From assembly GCA_050486545.1 (NCBI GenBank), contig JBJHDM010000027.1, positions 1 to 41,469 of the forward strand: DNA of 41,469 nucleotides, written 5' to 3'. Every line of letters begins with the position of its first letter. The stretch's first letter is position 1. The notes beneath the pieces are model-generated. The model made no database searches. It had not been told where the DNA came from and saw nothing but the letters and a program-made list of their open reading frames with translations. The stretch is from DAOMNN01 sp050486545 (GTDB taxonomy: Bacteria; Pseudomonadota; Gammaproteobacteria; Burkholderiales; Rhodocyclaceae). Made by a program: the position numbers and the translations under genes. Positions 18,301-25,308 of this stretch are shown here, piece after piece.

Positions 18301-18618
18301 CGTTGCGATCTCGTCGCCGGCGGCGCTCAGGAAGCGCCACTGGAACCACTGCGGATGGCCGTTGAGTGCCGCGTCGATACGCGCCCGGCCGCCCAGTTCG
18401 GCGGTCATGCCGTCGGCCTGCAGGGGCGAGCAGAAATCGATCGGTGAGTGACCGATGATCGCGCTCCGCTCGCGCCCGAGCAGTCGGCAGGCCGCCTCGT
18501 TGCAATCCTCGATGTCGTGCGCGATGACCAGAACCGGCAGCTCCAGGTCATGCATCGTCTTGCGCAGCGAGCTACCGCGTCGACCATTGCGCTTCATGTC
18601 GGAATTCGCCATGTCCAT
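15397..18618 (-). CDS. Hybrid PAS/GAF sensor histidine kinase with C-terminal receiver
   Basis: A 1073-residue cytoplasmic-looking sensor with no transmembrane segment. In order: PAS at about 22-128, PAS at about 140-258 (FWKDLEGRYLFVNQEF), GAF at about 265-410, PAS at about 420-540 (SYRAIFEASEDCIF), PAS at about 550-668 (FNPAAEACFGHRAGDV), HisKA with H700 in HLAGGIAHDFNNIL, and HATPase_c with N box NLCINARDA near 810 and G boxes DDGPGIAP/GSGMGLATVHG. A C-terminal receiver (about 945-1060) has phospho-acceptor D998 in LSDQTMPRMTG and K1048. A CASC cysteine pair (839-842) lies in the ATPase domain, as in related PAS kinases. It is encoded about 100 bp after the OmpR-type regulator on the same strand. 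Signal unknown; heme or flavin binding by a PAS cannot be judged. Confidence 0.93.
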   Translation of the reverse strand: MDMANSDMKRNGRRGSSLRKTMHDLELPVLVIAHDIEDCNEAACRLLGRERSAIIGHSPIDFCSPLQADGMTAELGGRARIDAALNGHPQWFQWRFLSAAGDEIATLVHLEARKVRGRTRLVAHIQDLSRLMHAETSLRETEFRLRQVLDQSKAIVFWKDLEGRYLFVNQEFCRLADRPADEILGHTDTDVMPAMVAARLRANDARVLEARQTVTFEEQAVFRGELRTYLVDKFPLIDADGRPYALCGIATDISARKRIEEALQSASLAVSGAHGNSLFQELARYLATILDADWVFIAVRESETARRMRVLALWADGRLAENFDYDLAGTPCETVVGQQFRIYADQLGDHFPHDADFRRLQMKSYAGFPLMGTRGETLGLVAVVSRRPMAEPAFTESVMKIFAVRAAAELERDRMERELRASEASYRAIFEASEDCIFIHDLETGAFVDVNPRACEVYGYDHDTLLALHPAALGSGEDGSTGEDAARWLARARGGEVVRFEWRRRNADGSLHWDEVCLKRIRLAGVDRILAVTRDITARKESAEAVLRSENRLRATVEAALDCIITMDEEGRIRGFNPAAEACFGHRAGDVIGRGLADVLIPERYRSAHRDGMGRYLREGHGPFIGRRVEVVAQRADGSEFPAELAIAVAEGAEGKLFVGYLRDITAGKHAENERARLEAQLRQAQKMEAIGHLAGGIAHDFNNILTSITGYLALAGERQEELADVRLERYLDQAGVAARRARDLVRQLLTFSRGQRGTPRPLALRMLVEELAQFLGPMLPSTVRFEVETGLPSACVMADPVQIEQVLMNLCINARDAIGGHGRIRIAVERPDPHEAVCASCRATVSAAGQYALVVADDGPGIAPDVLERMFEPFFTTKEVGKGSGMGLATVHGIVHEHGGHVLIDTEPGRGTTFRVLLPALPEAVARCDGDRHVPAASGRERLRGRVLLVDDEELVTGFLRELLEGWGLEVAVAGDGLAAREAFAGDPQGFDAVLSDQTMPRMTGLELAREIRLLAPDTPVLLFSGYAEGLTDEVLDAAGVVSLLHKPVEPGTLFEYLHVVLSGVGDAARRA

Positions 18619-18663
18619 GGGATGTTTCCAGTCTAGCCAAGGCCCTCGGTACGGCGCACGACT

Positions 18664-18680
18664 GTTACCTGGCGGTTACC
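18664..18680. promoter_or_regulatory. GTTACC-N5-GTTACC tandem site upstream of the hybrid kinase
   Basis: Two identical GTTACC hexamers, separated by 5 bp (11-bp period), lie between the response-regulator stop and the kinase start. OmpR-family regulators typically bind such tandem hexamers, so autoregulation of the kinase gene is plausible. The assignment is inferred from pattern and position. Confidence 0.5.
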
Positions 18681-18720
18681 ATCGAAACACGGCGGATACA
18701 AACCGGATCGCCGGCGACGC

Positions 18721-19458
18721 TCAGGGAACGAACATGTAGCCCGCCCCGCGCACCGTACGGATCAGCCGGGGACGCTCGGGCTCGGGTTCGATCTTGCGGC
18801 GCAGGCGGGCGATGCGGATGTCGATGGAACGATCGAACGGCTCCCATTCACGATTGCGCGTCAGGGTCAGGAGCTGGTCGCGGGTCAGCACCTGGTTGGG
18901 CCGCTCGACGAAGGTGCGCAGGAGCTCGAACTCCATCGAGGTCAGCATGACTTCTTCACCTTCGGCATCGAACAGGCGGTGGGCGCGCAGATCGAGACGA
19001 CACGCGCCGACCGGAACGAACTCTTCGGCGCGGGGATCGGCGGCTTCGACCGATGCCCCCTGCGCAGCCGTGTCGGGTGCCCCCGCCGCCTGCACCCGCC
19101 GCAGCACACTGCGCACACGGGCGAGCAACTCACGCGGCTCGAAGGGTTTGGCGATGTAGTCGTCGGCACCCATCTCCAGCCCGACGATACGGTCGACGAC
19201 TTCGCCCGCTCCGGTGACCATGACCACCCCGAGCCGGCGGTTTTCGCGCAGCCAGCGCAACAGGCTCAATCCGTCCTCGCCCGGCAACCGCAGATCGAGC
19301 AGCACCACCTCCGGCGCGAAGCCCTCCAGCGCCTCGCGCATCGCCGCACCGCTGGCGACATCGGCGACTTCGAAGCCGTGCGTGACCAGATACTCGCCGA
19401 GCATCGCCCGCACATCCGGGTCGTCGTCCACCAGCATCACCCGTCCGATCGCCTCCAT
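18721..19458 (-). CDS. OmpR family response regulator
   Basis: A 245-residue DNA-binding response regulator. The receiver domain (about 5-118) has the acidic pair DDD at 11-13, phospho-acceptor D55 in VVLLDLRLPG and K104 in YIAKPF. The winged-helix output domain (about 150-243) has the usual LTSMEFELLRTFVERPNQVLTRDQLL and ends RTVRGAGYMFVP. The ATG at 19458 is preceded by GGAGG at good spacing; upstream in-frame codons add only non-conserved sequence. It precedes the hybrid kinase on the same strand and is divergent from the DUF1127/di-iron genes, a natural target set. Confidence 0.95.
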   Translation of the reverse strand: MEAIGRVMLVDDDPDVRAMLGEYLVTHGFEVADVASGAAMREALEGFAPEVVLLDLRLPGEDGLSLLRWLRENRRLGVVMVTGAGEVVDRIVGLEMGADDYIAKPFEPRELLARVRSVLRRVQAAGAPDTAAQGASVEAADPRAEEFVPVGACRLDLRAHRLFDAEGEEVMLTSMEFELLRTFVERPNQVLTRDQLLTLTRNREWEPFDRSIDIRIARLRRKIEPEPERPRLIRTVRGAGYMFVP

Positions 19459-19549
19459 CCGTCCTCCATGCCGATGCACTTCCGGTCTCAGTCTGGATCG
19501 TGTCGACCGGTTGATCAAGATCGAAATCAAATCCGGGTACCGCCGTCTC

Positions 19550-19566
19550 GCTACACGCCGGTTACA
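19550..19566. promoter_or_regulatory. GCTACA-N5-GTTACA tandem site in the regulator/DUF1127 divergent region
   Basis: GCTACA (19550-19555) and GTTACA (19561-19566) repeat with an 11-bp period, matching the GTTACC pair at 18664-18680. A lone GTTACC is at 19614-19619. The site could control the regulator gene, the divergent DUF1127/di-iron genes, or both. Confidence 0.45.
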
Positions 19567-19703
19567 CAACGCCAACAAACCGATACCACATCGCACGGAA
19601 TAGAAGGAAACCGGTTACCCGCGATCCCCAGAATGCAGCCATCGAACAGCCGTCCTCGAACCGGCATCGATCGAGACACCCCCGACACCACAGGAGAACC
19701 GCC

Positions 19704-20030
19704 ATGAACACGATGACCCAAGAACGCATCGCCGAACCCCGGACCGGCCACCCGCGCCTGCCGCGCTTCGGAAGGCTGCGCAAGCTGGCGCTCGAGACCT
19801 TCGAGACCGCCCGTTTCGTCACCGAAGCCCTGCAGAAGGCCGCCGAGCAACGCCGCCGGCGTCGCGCGGTGCTGCGCCAGCGCCGCATGCTGGCCCGGCT
19901 CGACGAGCGCACGCTCAAGGACATCGGCCTGCATCGCGCCGAGCTGGATTCGATCGCGGCCGAACTCGAAGGCGAAGCGCCGGTCACGCGCCGTCACGCC
20001 CACCGCGACTCCGTCGCCCCCCTGTACTGA
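19704..20030 (+). CDS. DUF1127 domain protein
   Basis: A 108-residue, very basic protein. The DUF1127 core is RRMLARLDERTLKDIGLHRAELDSIAAE (about residues 61-88), preceded by an Arg-rich helix (AEQRRRRRAVLRQ). DUF1127 proteins are small and often stress-linked, and some bind RNA; no role can be read here. A GGAG lies before the ATG. The tail HRDSVAPLY is repeated at the end of the 57-residue ORF at 13782. The next gene (ferritin-like) starts 28 bp downstream, so they are probably co-transcribed and controlled by the divergent OmpR-type system. Confidence 0.88.
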   Translation: MNTMTQERIAEPRTGHPRLPRFGRLRKLALETFETARFVTEALQKAAEQRRRRRAVLRQRRMLARLDERTLKDIGLHRAELDSIAAELEGEAPVTRRHAHRDSVAPLY

Positions 20031-20058
20031 TTTCCCCCACCCCCCAAGGAGACTCACC

Positions 20059-21021
20059 ATGCAAGCCATCCCCCTCGACCCCGTCCTCCAGGCCCGCCGC
20101 TACGCGAAGGCCGTCGAAGTGTCCAAGCGCGTGCGCTTCGACATCGACCGCGATGTGATCCGCAGCCGCGAGTTCGACTTCAACAAGAAGTTCCTGCCCG
20201 ACGGGCTGTCGCGCATCGGCGCGCTGCCCTTCCTGCTGCCCGCAGAGAAGCGCTTCCTGTCGCAGGTACAGGGCCGCTCGTACGCGAACATCTTCGGGCT
20301 CGTCGAGCGCTTCATCTGCGCGCAGATTCTCGAGGTCAGCCGCGACCACTGGTTCGGCGACCAGGTCGCGCTCGAAGCGCTGGTACGCTTCACCGACGAG
20401 GAGATCAAGCACCAGGAGATGTTCCGTCGCCTCGAGGCCATGGCCGCGGCCGGAATGCCCGAGGGCTACACCTTCATGCCCGACCCCAACGAAGTCGCCC
20501 GCGCGGTGCTGTCCGCATCGAAATGGGCGGTTCTGGGCCTGATCTGCCACATCGAGATCTTCGTGCTGCAGCACTACCACAGCAGCATCGATCCCGACGA
20601 CAACCTGTCGGACCTGTGGAAGGACGTGTTCCTGCACCACGCCCGCGAGGAATCGCAGCACGCGATCCTCGACGAGATCGAGTGGGCACGTGAAGACGCG
20701 CGACTGACCGACGCCGAGCGCGACCAGGCGGTCGACGACCTGATCGGGCTGGTGGGGGCGGTCGACGGCATTCTCCAAGCCCAAGCCCGGGCCGACGCCG
20801 ACTACTTCGTCTCGGCCACCGGGCGCAGCTTCACGGCCGGCGAGATCGCGCAGATCCACGCCACCGTGCTGCGTGCCTACCGCTGGCAGTACATCGTCTC
20901 CGGCGTGCAGGACCCGCGTTTCCTGAACGTGCTCGGACCAATGATCACCGAGGCACAGTCCCGGCGAATCGGCGAAGCCCTTGCGCCGATCGTCGAGGAC
21001 GTGGGTCACGTCCTGCACTGA
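20059..21021 (+). CDS. Ferritin-like di-iron carboxylate protein
   Basis: A 320-residue helical protein with the ligand pattern of ferritin-like di-iron enzymes: E83 (LVERF), E115 and H118 (TDEEIKHQ), E166 (HIEIF), and E198 and H201 (REESQHA). Two ExxH motifs on separate helices are the signature of this fold. It is longer than bacterioferritins and closer in size to AurF-type N-oxygenases and related di-iron oxygenases, but I cannot assign it to one. AAGGAG lies 8-10 bases before the ATG. It follows the DUF1127 gene and is convergent with the cytochrome c operon across a strong hairpin. Soluble; substrate unknown. Confidence 0.8.
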   Translation: MQAIPLDPVLQARRYAKAVEVSKRVRFDIDRDVIRSREFDFNKKFLPDGLSRIGALPFLLPAEKRFLSQVQGRSYANIFGLVERFICAQILEVSRDHWFGDQVALEALVRFTDEEIKHQEMFRRLEAMAAAGMPEGYTFMPDPNEVARAVLSASKWAVLGLICHIEIFVLQHYHSSIDPDDNLSDLWKDVFLHHAREESQHAILDEIEWAREDARLTDAERDQAVDDLIGLVGAVDGILQAQARADADYFVSATGRSFTAGEIAQIHATVLRAYRWQYIVSGVQDPRFLNVLGPMITEAQSRRIGEALAPIVEDVGHVLH

Positions 21022-21038
21022 TCGCACCCGCATGCGAA

Positions 21039-21063
21039 CGCGCCGCCTCACGAGGGCGGCGCG
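21039..21063. terminator. Bidirectional hairpin terminator
   Basis: A 9-bp G+C stem, CGCGCCGCC (21039-21047) with GGCGGCGCG (21055-21063), and a 7-base loop lie between the convergent di-iron gene and the cytochrome c operon. CTCGTTCGT follows on the plus strand, so the T-tract is weak. Confidence 0.65.
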
Positions 21064-21081
21064 CTCGTTCGTGCGGTCCGG

Positions 21082-21486
21082 TCATTCGCGCAAGGTCGCG
21101 AGGTACGCGACCAGCGCATCGAGTTCGGCCTGCGGCAATGCCTGATAGGCCTGCTTGCGGCGGAAGGTGCTCGGGGGCAAGGCGTCCTCCAGCTCGGCCG
21201 CCCCCACGATCCACTTCTCCAGTTCCTCACGGTCGCGTCGGGCACCGACGCCGTCCAGTGGAGAACGCGGGCTGCCGACCCCGGCGATGGAATGACAGAC
21301 GGCACAGCGCTGTGCATCGTAGACGGCGCGCCCGGGATGGTCGGCGGTCACCGGATCTGCGGTCGGCGCGGGCCGGACTTCGCCCCGCTCCGGCGAGGGG
21401 TTGTGGATCCACGCGAACCACACCGACAGTGACACGGTCACCGCGGTCGTCAGCAAGGCCACCCAGCGTGCGAGGGTTTCGCGCAT
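21082..21486 (-). CDS. Membrane-anchored class I c-type cytochrome
   Basis: A 134-residue protein. An N-terminal hydrophobic segment (about 6-26, WVALLTTAVTVSLSVWFAW) serves as signal or membrane anchor. One heme-binding CAVCH motif is at 61-65 and the C-terminus ends in the typical ALVAYLATLRE helix. A plausible distal Met is not obvious in the short C-terminal part, so the sixth heme ligand is uncertain. The start is 2 bp after the ferric-reductase stop, so the two are translated together; it probably exchanges electrons with that flavoprotein in or at the periplasm. Confidence 0.9.
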   Translation of the reverse strand: MRETLARWVALLTTAVTVSLSVWFAWIHNPSPERGEVRPAPTADPVTADHPGRAVYDAQRCAVCHSIAGVGSPRSPLDGVGARRDREELEKWIVGAAELEDALPPSTFRRKQAYQALPQAELDALVAYLATLRE

Positions 21487-21488
21487 CG

Positions 21489-22832
21489 CTACACCATGTC
21501 GAACAGTTCGAAGTGGATCCGGCCGGCCTGCACGCCCCGCTCGTGCAGGGCCTGCTGCACGGCGTCGCACAGGCCCTTCGGACCGCACAGGAAGAACTCG
21601 ACGCCCGCAGCGCCCTCCGGCAGTACGCGCGCGAGCAGCGCCGCATCGACGTGACCGCGTTCGCCCTGCCAGCCGTCGGGCGGCCGCGACAGTACGTGGA
21701 CCAGCTTCAGGTCGAGCCGCTCGCGCAAGGTCTCCAGCTCGTCGCGGAACAGCACGTCGTCCCAGTGCCGGTTCGCATCGATCAGGACGAGGCGACGGCG
21801 ATCTCCGCGGTCCGCGAGCGTACGCAACATCGACAGGATCGGCGCGACTCCGACGCCGGCCGCGACGAAGACGAACCCTTCGGCGTGCGGATAGCGGTCG
21901 ACGCTGAACACGCCGTAGGGTCCATCGAGATACGCCGTCTCGCCCGGCTCGATGTCGCCGACCGTGCGGGTGAAGTCGCCCAGCGCCTTGATCGAGAATT
22001 CCAGGCGCGGCGCCAGCTCCGCACTGCCCGCGAACGAGAACGGATGCTCCTCGAAGCGGAACGGAGAACCACGCACCGTGAGCCACGCGAACTGACCCGG
22101 CTGGAAACGCATGCCGGCATGCCCCTCCGGTTCGAGCACCAGCGTCGTGCAGGCACCACACTCGGGACGCACGTCGACGACCCGATATGGCGTGCGCAGC
22201 ATGCGCCAGGGCTTGACGATGCGGACATGGACGATGAGCAGCACCCAGAACAAGGTGTAGCCCATCCACAGGATGCGTTTCCAAGGTGCCTCGGTGTAGT
22301 AGCCGACGCCCTGGATATGCACGATCGCCATCAGGAACGCGAGCGTGGCGAGTACGGCATGCATGATGCGCCAGTGCTCGTAGTCGATGCGCAGCGGCTT
22401 GCGCCAGATCGAGGTCGCGATGACGACGAGAAACAGCACCAGTGCGATCCGTCCGGCACTCATGTAGGCCGGCGCCTCGAACGGATCGAGCGCACCGAGC
22501 GCGTCCGGATAGCGCAGCCACACGATCGCAAAGTGGGCCAGCACCAGGGCGATGCCGACGTAGGCCGCCAGGCGATGAAAGTAGTAGATGATGTCGATGC
22601 CGAATGGCGCCGTCGCGTTGCGCAGGCGCGCGGTCAGCGCGAACTGCACGCCCAGGATCGCCATGCCGGCGAAGCCCAGCGCCATCGACAGGTCCCACCA
22701 CAGCCCGGCACCCGGGGGCACCTCGCCGACGAGCAGCAGGATCAGCGGCGCACTGACCAACGTGAGATAGACGCCCACCCACAGGACCGCGGACGAGGTG
22801 GCTCCGAGCGGCGCCCGTGCCGTACGGGTCAC
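21489..22832 (-). CDS. Ferric-reductase/NADPH-oxidase-like transmembrane flavoprotein
   Basis: A 447-residue inner-membrane oxidoreductase. About six helices occupy residues 14-205, with paired histidines suited to two hemes (H86 and H100; H153, H158 and H172). The cytoplasmic part has a FAD-binding domain with HPFSF (263-267; the usual form is R-P-x-S) and a NAD(P)-binding domain with AGVGVAP near 325 and FFLCGPKGLCDAV near the end. It should move electrons from NAD(P)H via FAD and heme across the membrane. The GTG at 22832 overlaps the radical SAM stop (GTGA). The following cytochrome c is the likely acceptor or relay. The physiological substrate is unknown. Confidence 0.88.
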   Translation of the reverse strand: MTRTARAPLGATSSAVLWVGVYLTLVSAPLILLLVGEVPPGAGLWWDLSMALGFAGMAILGVQFALTARLRNATAPFGIDIIYYFHRLAAYVGIALVLAHFAIVWLRYPDALGALDPFEAPAYMSAGRIALVLFLVVIATSIWRKPLRIDYEHWRIMHAVLATLAFLMAIVHIQGVGYYTEAPWKRILWMGYTLFWVLLIVHVRIVKPWRMLRTPYRVVDVRPECGACTTLVLEPEGHAGMRFQPGQFAWLTVRGSPFRFEEHPFSFAGSAELAPRLEFSIKALGDFTRTVGDIEPGETAYLDGPYGVFSVDRYPHAEGFVFVAAGVGVAPILSMLRTLADRGDRRRLVLIDANRHWDDVLFRDELETLRERLDLKLVHVLSRPPDGWQGERGHVDAALLARVLPEGAAGVEFFLCGPKGLCDAVQQALHERGVQAGRIHFELFDMV

Positions 22833-23734
22833 AGCCCGCGCCCCCACGCCGGACGCAGGCGCAGCGCATCGGGCCGTTCGACTGCCATCCGCACCTGCGC
22901 GAGCAGGCGTTCGCGGTCCGCGTCCAGCGTGCCCTTGAGCACGAGCCGGTTCGAGACGTGGTCGGAACGGAACACCGTGCGCCGCAGTTCCAGCGCCGAG
23001 AGGAAACGCTCCATTTCGGCGAACAGCCCGCGCTCGGGCAGGGGAGACCATTCCGGAAAATCGGCGCGATAGCGCGCCTCGCCCTGCGGAAAGCTCACCA
23101 CCAGGGTGGCGAGATATTCGGGCTGCGTCGCGTTCGCGAGCCGGGCGGAGTGTTCCGCATGCTGCACCGTGAAGGCCGCTCCACCCAGGCCGTTGAGGAT
23201 CATTACCGAGCGCTTGATCCCCGCCTCGGCGAGCTTGTCCAGCGCTTCGCGGGTGCTCTCGAAGGTCTCGCCCTTGCGCACACGCGCCAGCACCGTGTCG
23301 TCGCCGGATTCGGCACCGACATAGGCCATCGTCAGCCCCGCCTCGCGCAGGGCCGTCAATTCGGCGACCGATTTCCTGCGCAGGTTGCGTGGCAGGCAAT
23401 AGCTCGATATCCGCCTCACCGCGGGCAGGTGGGTGCGGATCGCCTCGAGCACCGCCAGCAGGCGGCGAGTCGGCAACACCAGCGCGTCGCCGTCGGCCAG
23501 GAAGACCCGGCGCACCTGCGACCCGAACACCTCGGCGCTGCGCCGGACGCTCTCGAAGACCTCAGCCTCGTCCCGGGCGCGGAATTTCTTCTGCGGCGCG
23601 GTGTACATCTCGCAGAAGGTGCACCGGTTCCAGGAACAACCGTCGGTGACGGGGAGGATCAGGGATTCGGCCTCGCTGGGCGGGCGGTAGACGGGATCGA
23701 TATAGCGGATGGGTGCGATTTCGGCACGGAGCAT
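22829..23734 (-). CDS. Radical SAM protein
   Basis: A 301-residue protein with a radical SAM cluster motif of the C-x4-C-x2-C type (C33, C38, C41 in DGCSWNRCTFCEMY) and later barrel elements (RRVFLADGDALVLP, MAYVGAESGDDTVLARVRKGE, SVMILNGLGG). This matches a widespread uncharacterised family related to the Elp3/NifB-type superfamily section. There is no auxiliary cluster Cys-rich extension and no B12 domain. It heads a three-gene operon with a transmembrane flavocytochrome and a cytochrome c. The link could be electron supply or merely co-expression; the substrate is unknown. Confidence 0.88.
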   Translation of the reverse strand: MLRAEIAPIRYIDPVYRPPSEAESLILPVTDGCSWNRCTFCEMYTAPQKKFRARDEAEVFESVRRSAEVFGSQVRRVFLADGDALVLPTRRLLAVLEAIRTHLPAVRRISSYCLPRNLRRKSVAELTALREAGLTMAYVGAESGDDTVLARVRKGETFESTREALDKLAEAGIKRSVMILNGLGGAAFTVQHAEHSARLANATQPEYLATLVVSFPQGEARYRADFPEWSPLPERGLFAEMERFLSALELRRTVFRSDHVSNRLVLKGTLDADRERLLAQVRMAVERPDALRLRPAWGRGL

Positions 23735-23870
23735 TGCAAACCGGGTCGAGCGTCGTGAAGCCTCGATGATACCCCCGGTTTACGCTCCAGCCTGCAGAGG
23801 CCCGACGAGAAAACCCGCCAGCGCCCGCGGGCGGGGCAGAGCCTGGCGGCTGCCGGGCATGCGGTGCGAA

Positions 23871-23885
23871 GGACGCAATGCGTCC
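23871..23885. terminator. Small hairpin after cynS
   Basis: GGACGC and GCGTCC (23871-23876, 23880-23885) with an AAT loop lie just downstream of the cyanase stop on the minus strand. No T-run is seen, so termination is only possible. Confidence 0.35.
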
Positions 23886-23897
23886 CCGCACGCTCGA

Positions 23898-24341
23898 TCA
23901 ATACGTCTTGTACGGCAGGAACTTGCCGCTCATCGTGATGCTGACGCGATCACCCGCGTCGTTGGGCTCGCGCTTCAGATCCATCTTGAAGTCGATGGCA
24001 CTCATGATGCCGTCGCCAAACTCCTCGTGGATCAGTTCCTTGAAGGTGGTGCCATAGACGTTGATCAGCTCGTAGAAGCGGTAGATCAGCGGGTCGGTCG
24101 GCACCGCGGTGGGCAGCGAACCCTTGTAGGGCACGACCTGCAGCAGCGCGACAGCGTCTTCGGGCAGGTCGAGCACCTCGCCCACGGCCGTGGCTTGGGC
24201 TTCGGTCAGGGTCATCTGGCCGAGCAGCGCGGCGGTGCTCCACTCCTTGCTGAAACCCACCACTTCGGCGAGCTGGGACCAGTTCAGCTTCTTTTTAAGC
24301 TTGGCGGCGAGGATCAGGGCGGTGACGTCTTCACGGGTCAT
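23898..24341 (-). CDS. cynS: Cyanate hydratase (cyanase)
   Basis: A 147-residue cyanase, the normal family length. It catalyses bicarbonate-dependent breakdown of cyanate to ammonia and CO2 in the cytoplasm. The N-terminal helix-turn-helix-like domain (1-75) is followed by the catalytic domain with R88, E91 (LIYRFYEL) and S114 (GDGIMSAIDF). These correspond to Arg96, Glu99 and Ser122 of the E. coli enzyme at a constant offset of 8. The C-terminus MSGKFLPYKTY is typical. It is the last gene of the minus-strand transport operon, 12 bp after the ATPase gene, so imported cyanate is used as a nitrogen source or detoxified. Confidence 0.98.
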   Translation of the reverse strand: MTREDVTALILAAKLKKKLNWSQLAEVVGFSKEWSTAALLGQMTLTEAQATAVGEVLDLPEDAVALLQVVPYKGSLPTAVPTDPLIYRFYELINVYGTTFKELIHEEFGDGIMSAIDFKMDLKREPNDAGDRVSITMSGKFLPYKTY

Positions 24342-24353
24342 GGTAATTCTCCT

Positions 24354-25304
24354 TCAGGCAGAGGCTTTGGAAACAGTCGGTGCCGGACGCGCGGCATCCT
24401 TGGCGGAACGGGACTGGAGGTGCGCGGGCATGGGCACCACCTCGGCCGCACCTTCGAGGCCCGGCCGCACCACCGGCGGGTGGCGCGCGTCGTGACCGGC
24501 GGCAGAGGCACCGGCGAAGTCCTTGGAGCGGTTCACGAGGAAATCGACCAGATGGTTGCGGATGCGGTAGTACTGCGGGTCGTGGTGGATGGTGCTGCGG
24601 GTGCGCTCACGCGGCATGGTCACCTCGACGATCTCGGCGATCCTGGCGTAGGGGCCGTTGCTCATCAGCAGGATCTTGTCGGCGAGCAGGATCGCCTCGT
24701 CCACGTCGTGGGTGATCATGAACACCGTCTGGTGCGTGGCCTGCACGATGCCGAGGAGTTCGTCCTGGATCGTGCCGCGGGTGAGCGCATCGAGCGCGCC
24801 GAAGGGCTCGTCGAGCAGCAGCATCTTGGGTTGGATCGCGAAGGCACGGGCGATGCCCACGCGCTGCTTCATGCCGCCCGAAAGCTCCGAAGGCTTCTTG
24901 TGCAGCGCGCTGCCGAGGCCGACCATCTCGAGATACTTGGTGCTGTGCTCCTCGATCTGCTGCGCGCTCCAGCCAGGCCAGCGCGAGCGCACGCCGAACT
25001 CCACGTTCTTCAGCGTCGAGAGCCACGGCAGCAGGGCATGCCCCTGGAACACCACGCCGCGGTCCAGCGAGGGGCCGGAGATCTCCTTGCCGTCCATGAT
25101 CACCACGCCGTCGCTGGCCTCGTCCAGGCCGGCGAGCACGTTGAGGATGGTCGTCTTGCCGCAACCGGAGTGGCCGATGATGCAGACGAACTCGCCCTTG
25201 TCGATGCCGAAGTGGATGTTCTCGAAAACCGTCAGATCGTCCTTGCCCTTGGGTCCGGGGAAGCGCTTGGCCAGGCCCTCGACTTGCAGAAAATGCTGGG
25301 TCAT
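24354..25304 (-). CDS. ABC transporter ATPase, nitrate/cyanate type (NrtD/CynD-like)
   Basis: A 316-residue ATPase. Walker A is GHSGCGKTT (44-52), the signature LSGGMKQ starts at 141, Walker B is MLLLDEP (161-167), and the H-loop is in MITHDVDEAI. DALTRGTIQDELL and the C-terminal PRERTRS element match the taurine/nitrate/bicarbonate/cyanate importer subgroup. The last 55 residues are an Ala/Pro-rich low-complexity tail not needed for the fold. It lies between permease and cynS in the operon and energises import of the ligand bound by the product of the 26155 gene. Confidence 0.95.
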   Translation of the reverse strand: MTQHFLQVEGLAKRFPGPKGKDDLTVFENIHFGIDKGEFVCIIGHSGCGKTTILNVLAGLDEASDGVVIMDGKEISGPSLDRGVVFQGHALLPWLSTLKNVEFGVRSRWPGWSAQQIEEHSTKYLEMVGLGSALHKKPSELSGGMKQRVGIARAFAIQPKMLLLDEPFGALDALTRGTIQDELLGIVQATHQTVFMITHDVDEAILLADKILLMSNGPYARIAEIVEVTMPRERTRSTIHHDPQYYRIRNHLVDFLVNRSKDFAGASAAGHDARHPPVVRPGLEGAAEVVPMPAHLQSRSAKDAARPAPTVSKASA

Positions 25305-25308
25305 CGGG

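Noticed and set aside
15331..18447. A 1038-codon plus-strand frame opposite the hybrid kinase
   Set aside because: The opposite strand encodes an unmistakable PAS/GAF/HisKA/receiver protein; the plus frame has no domain or start signal.
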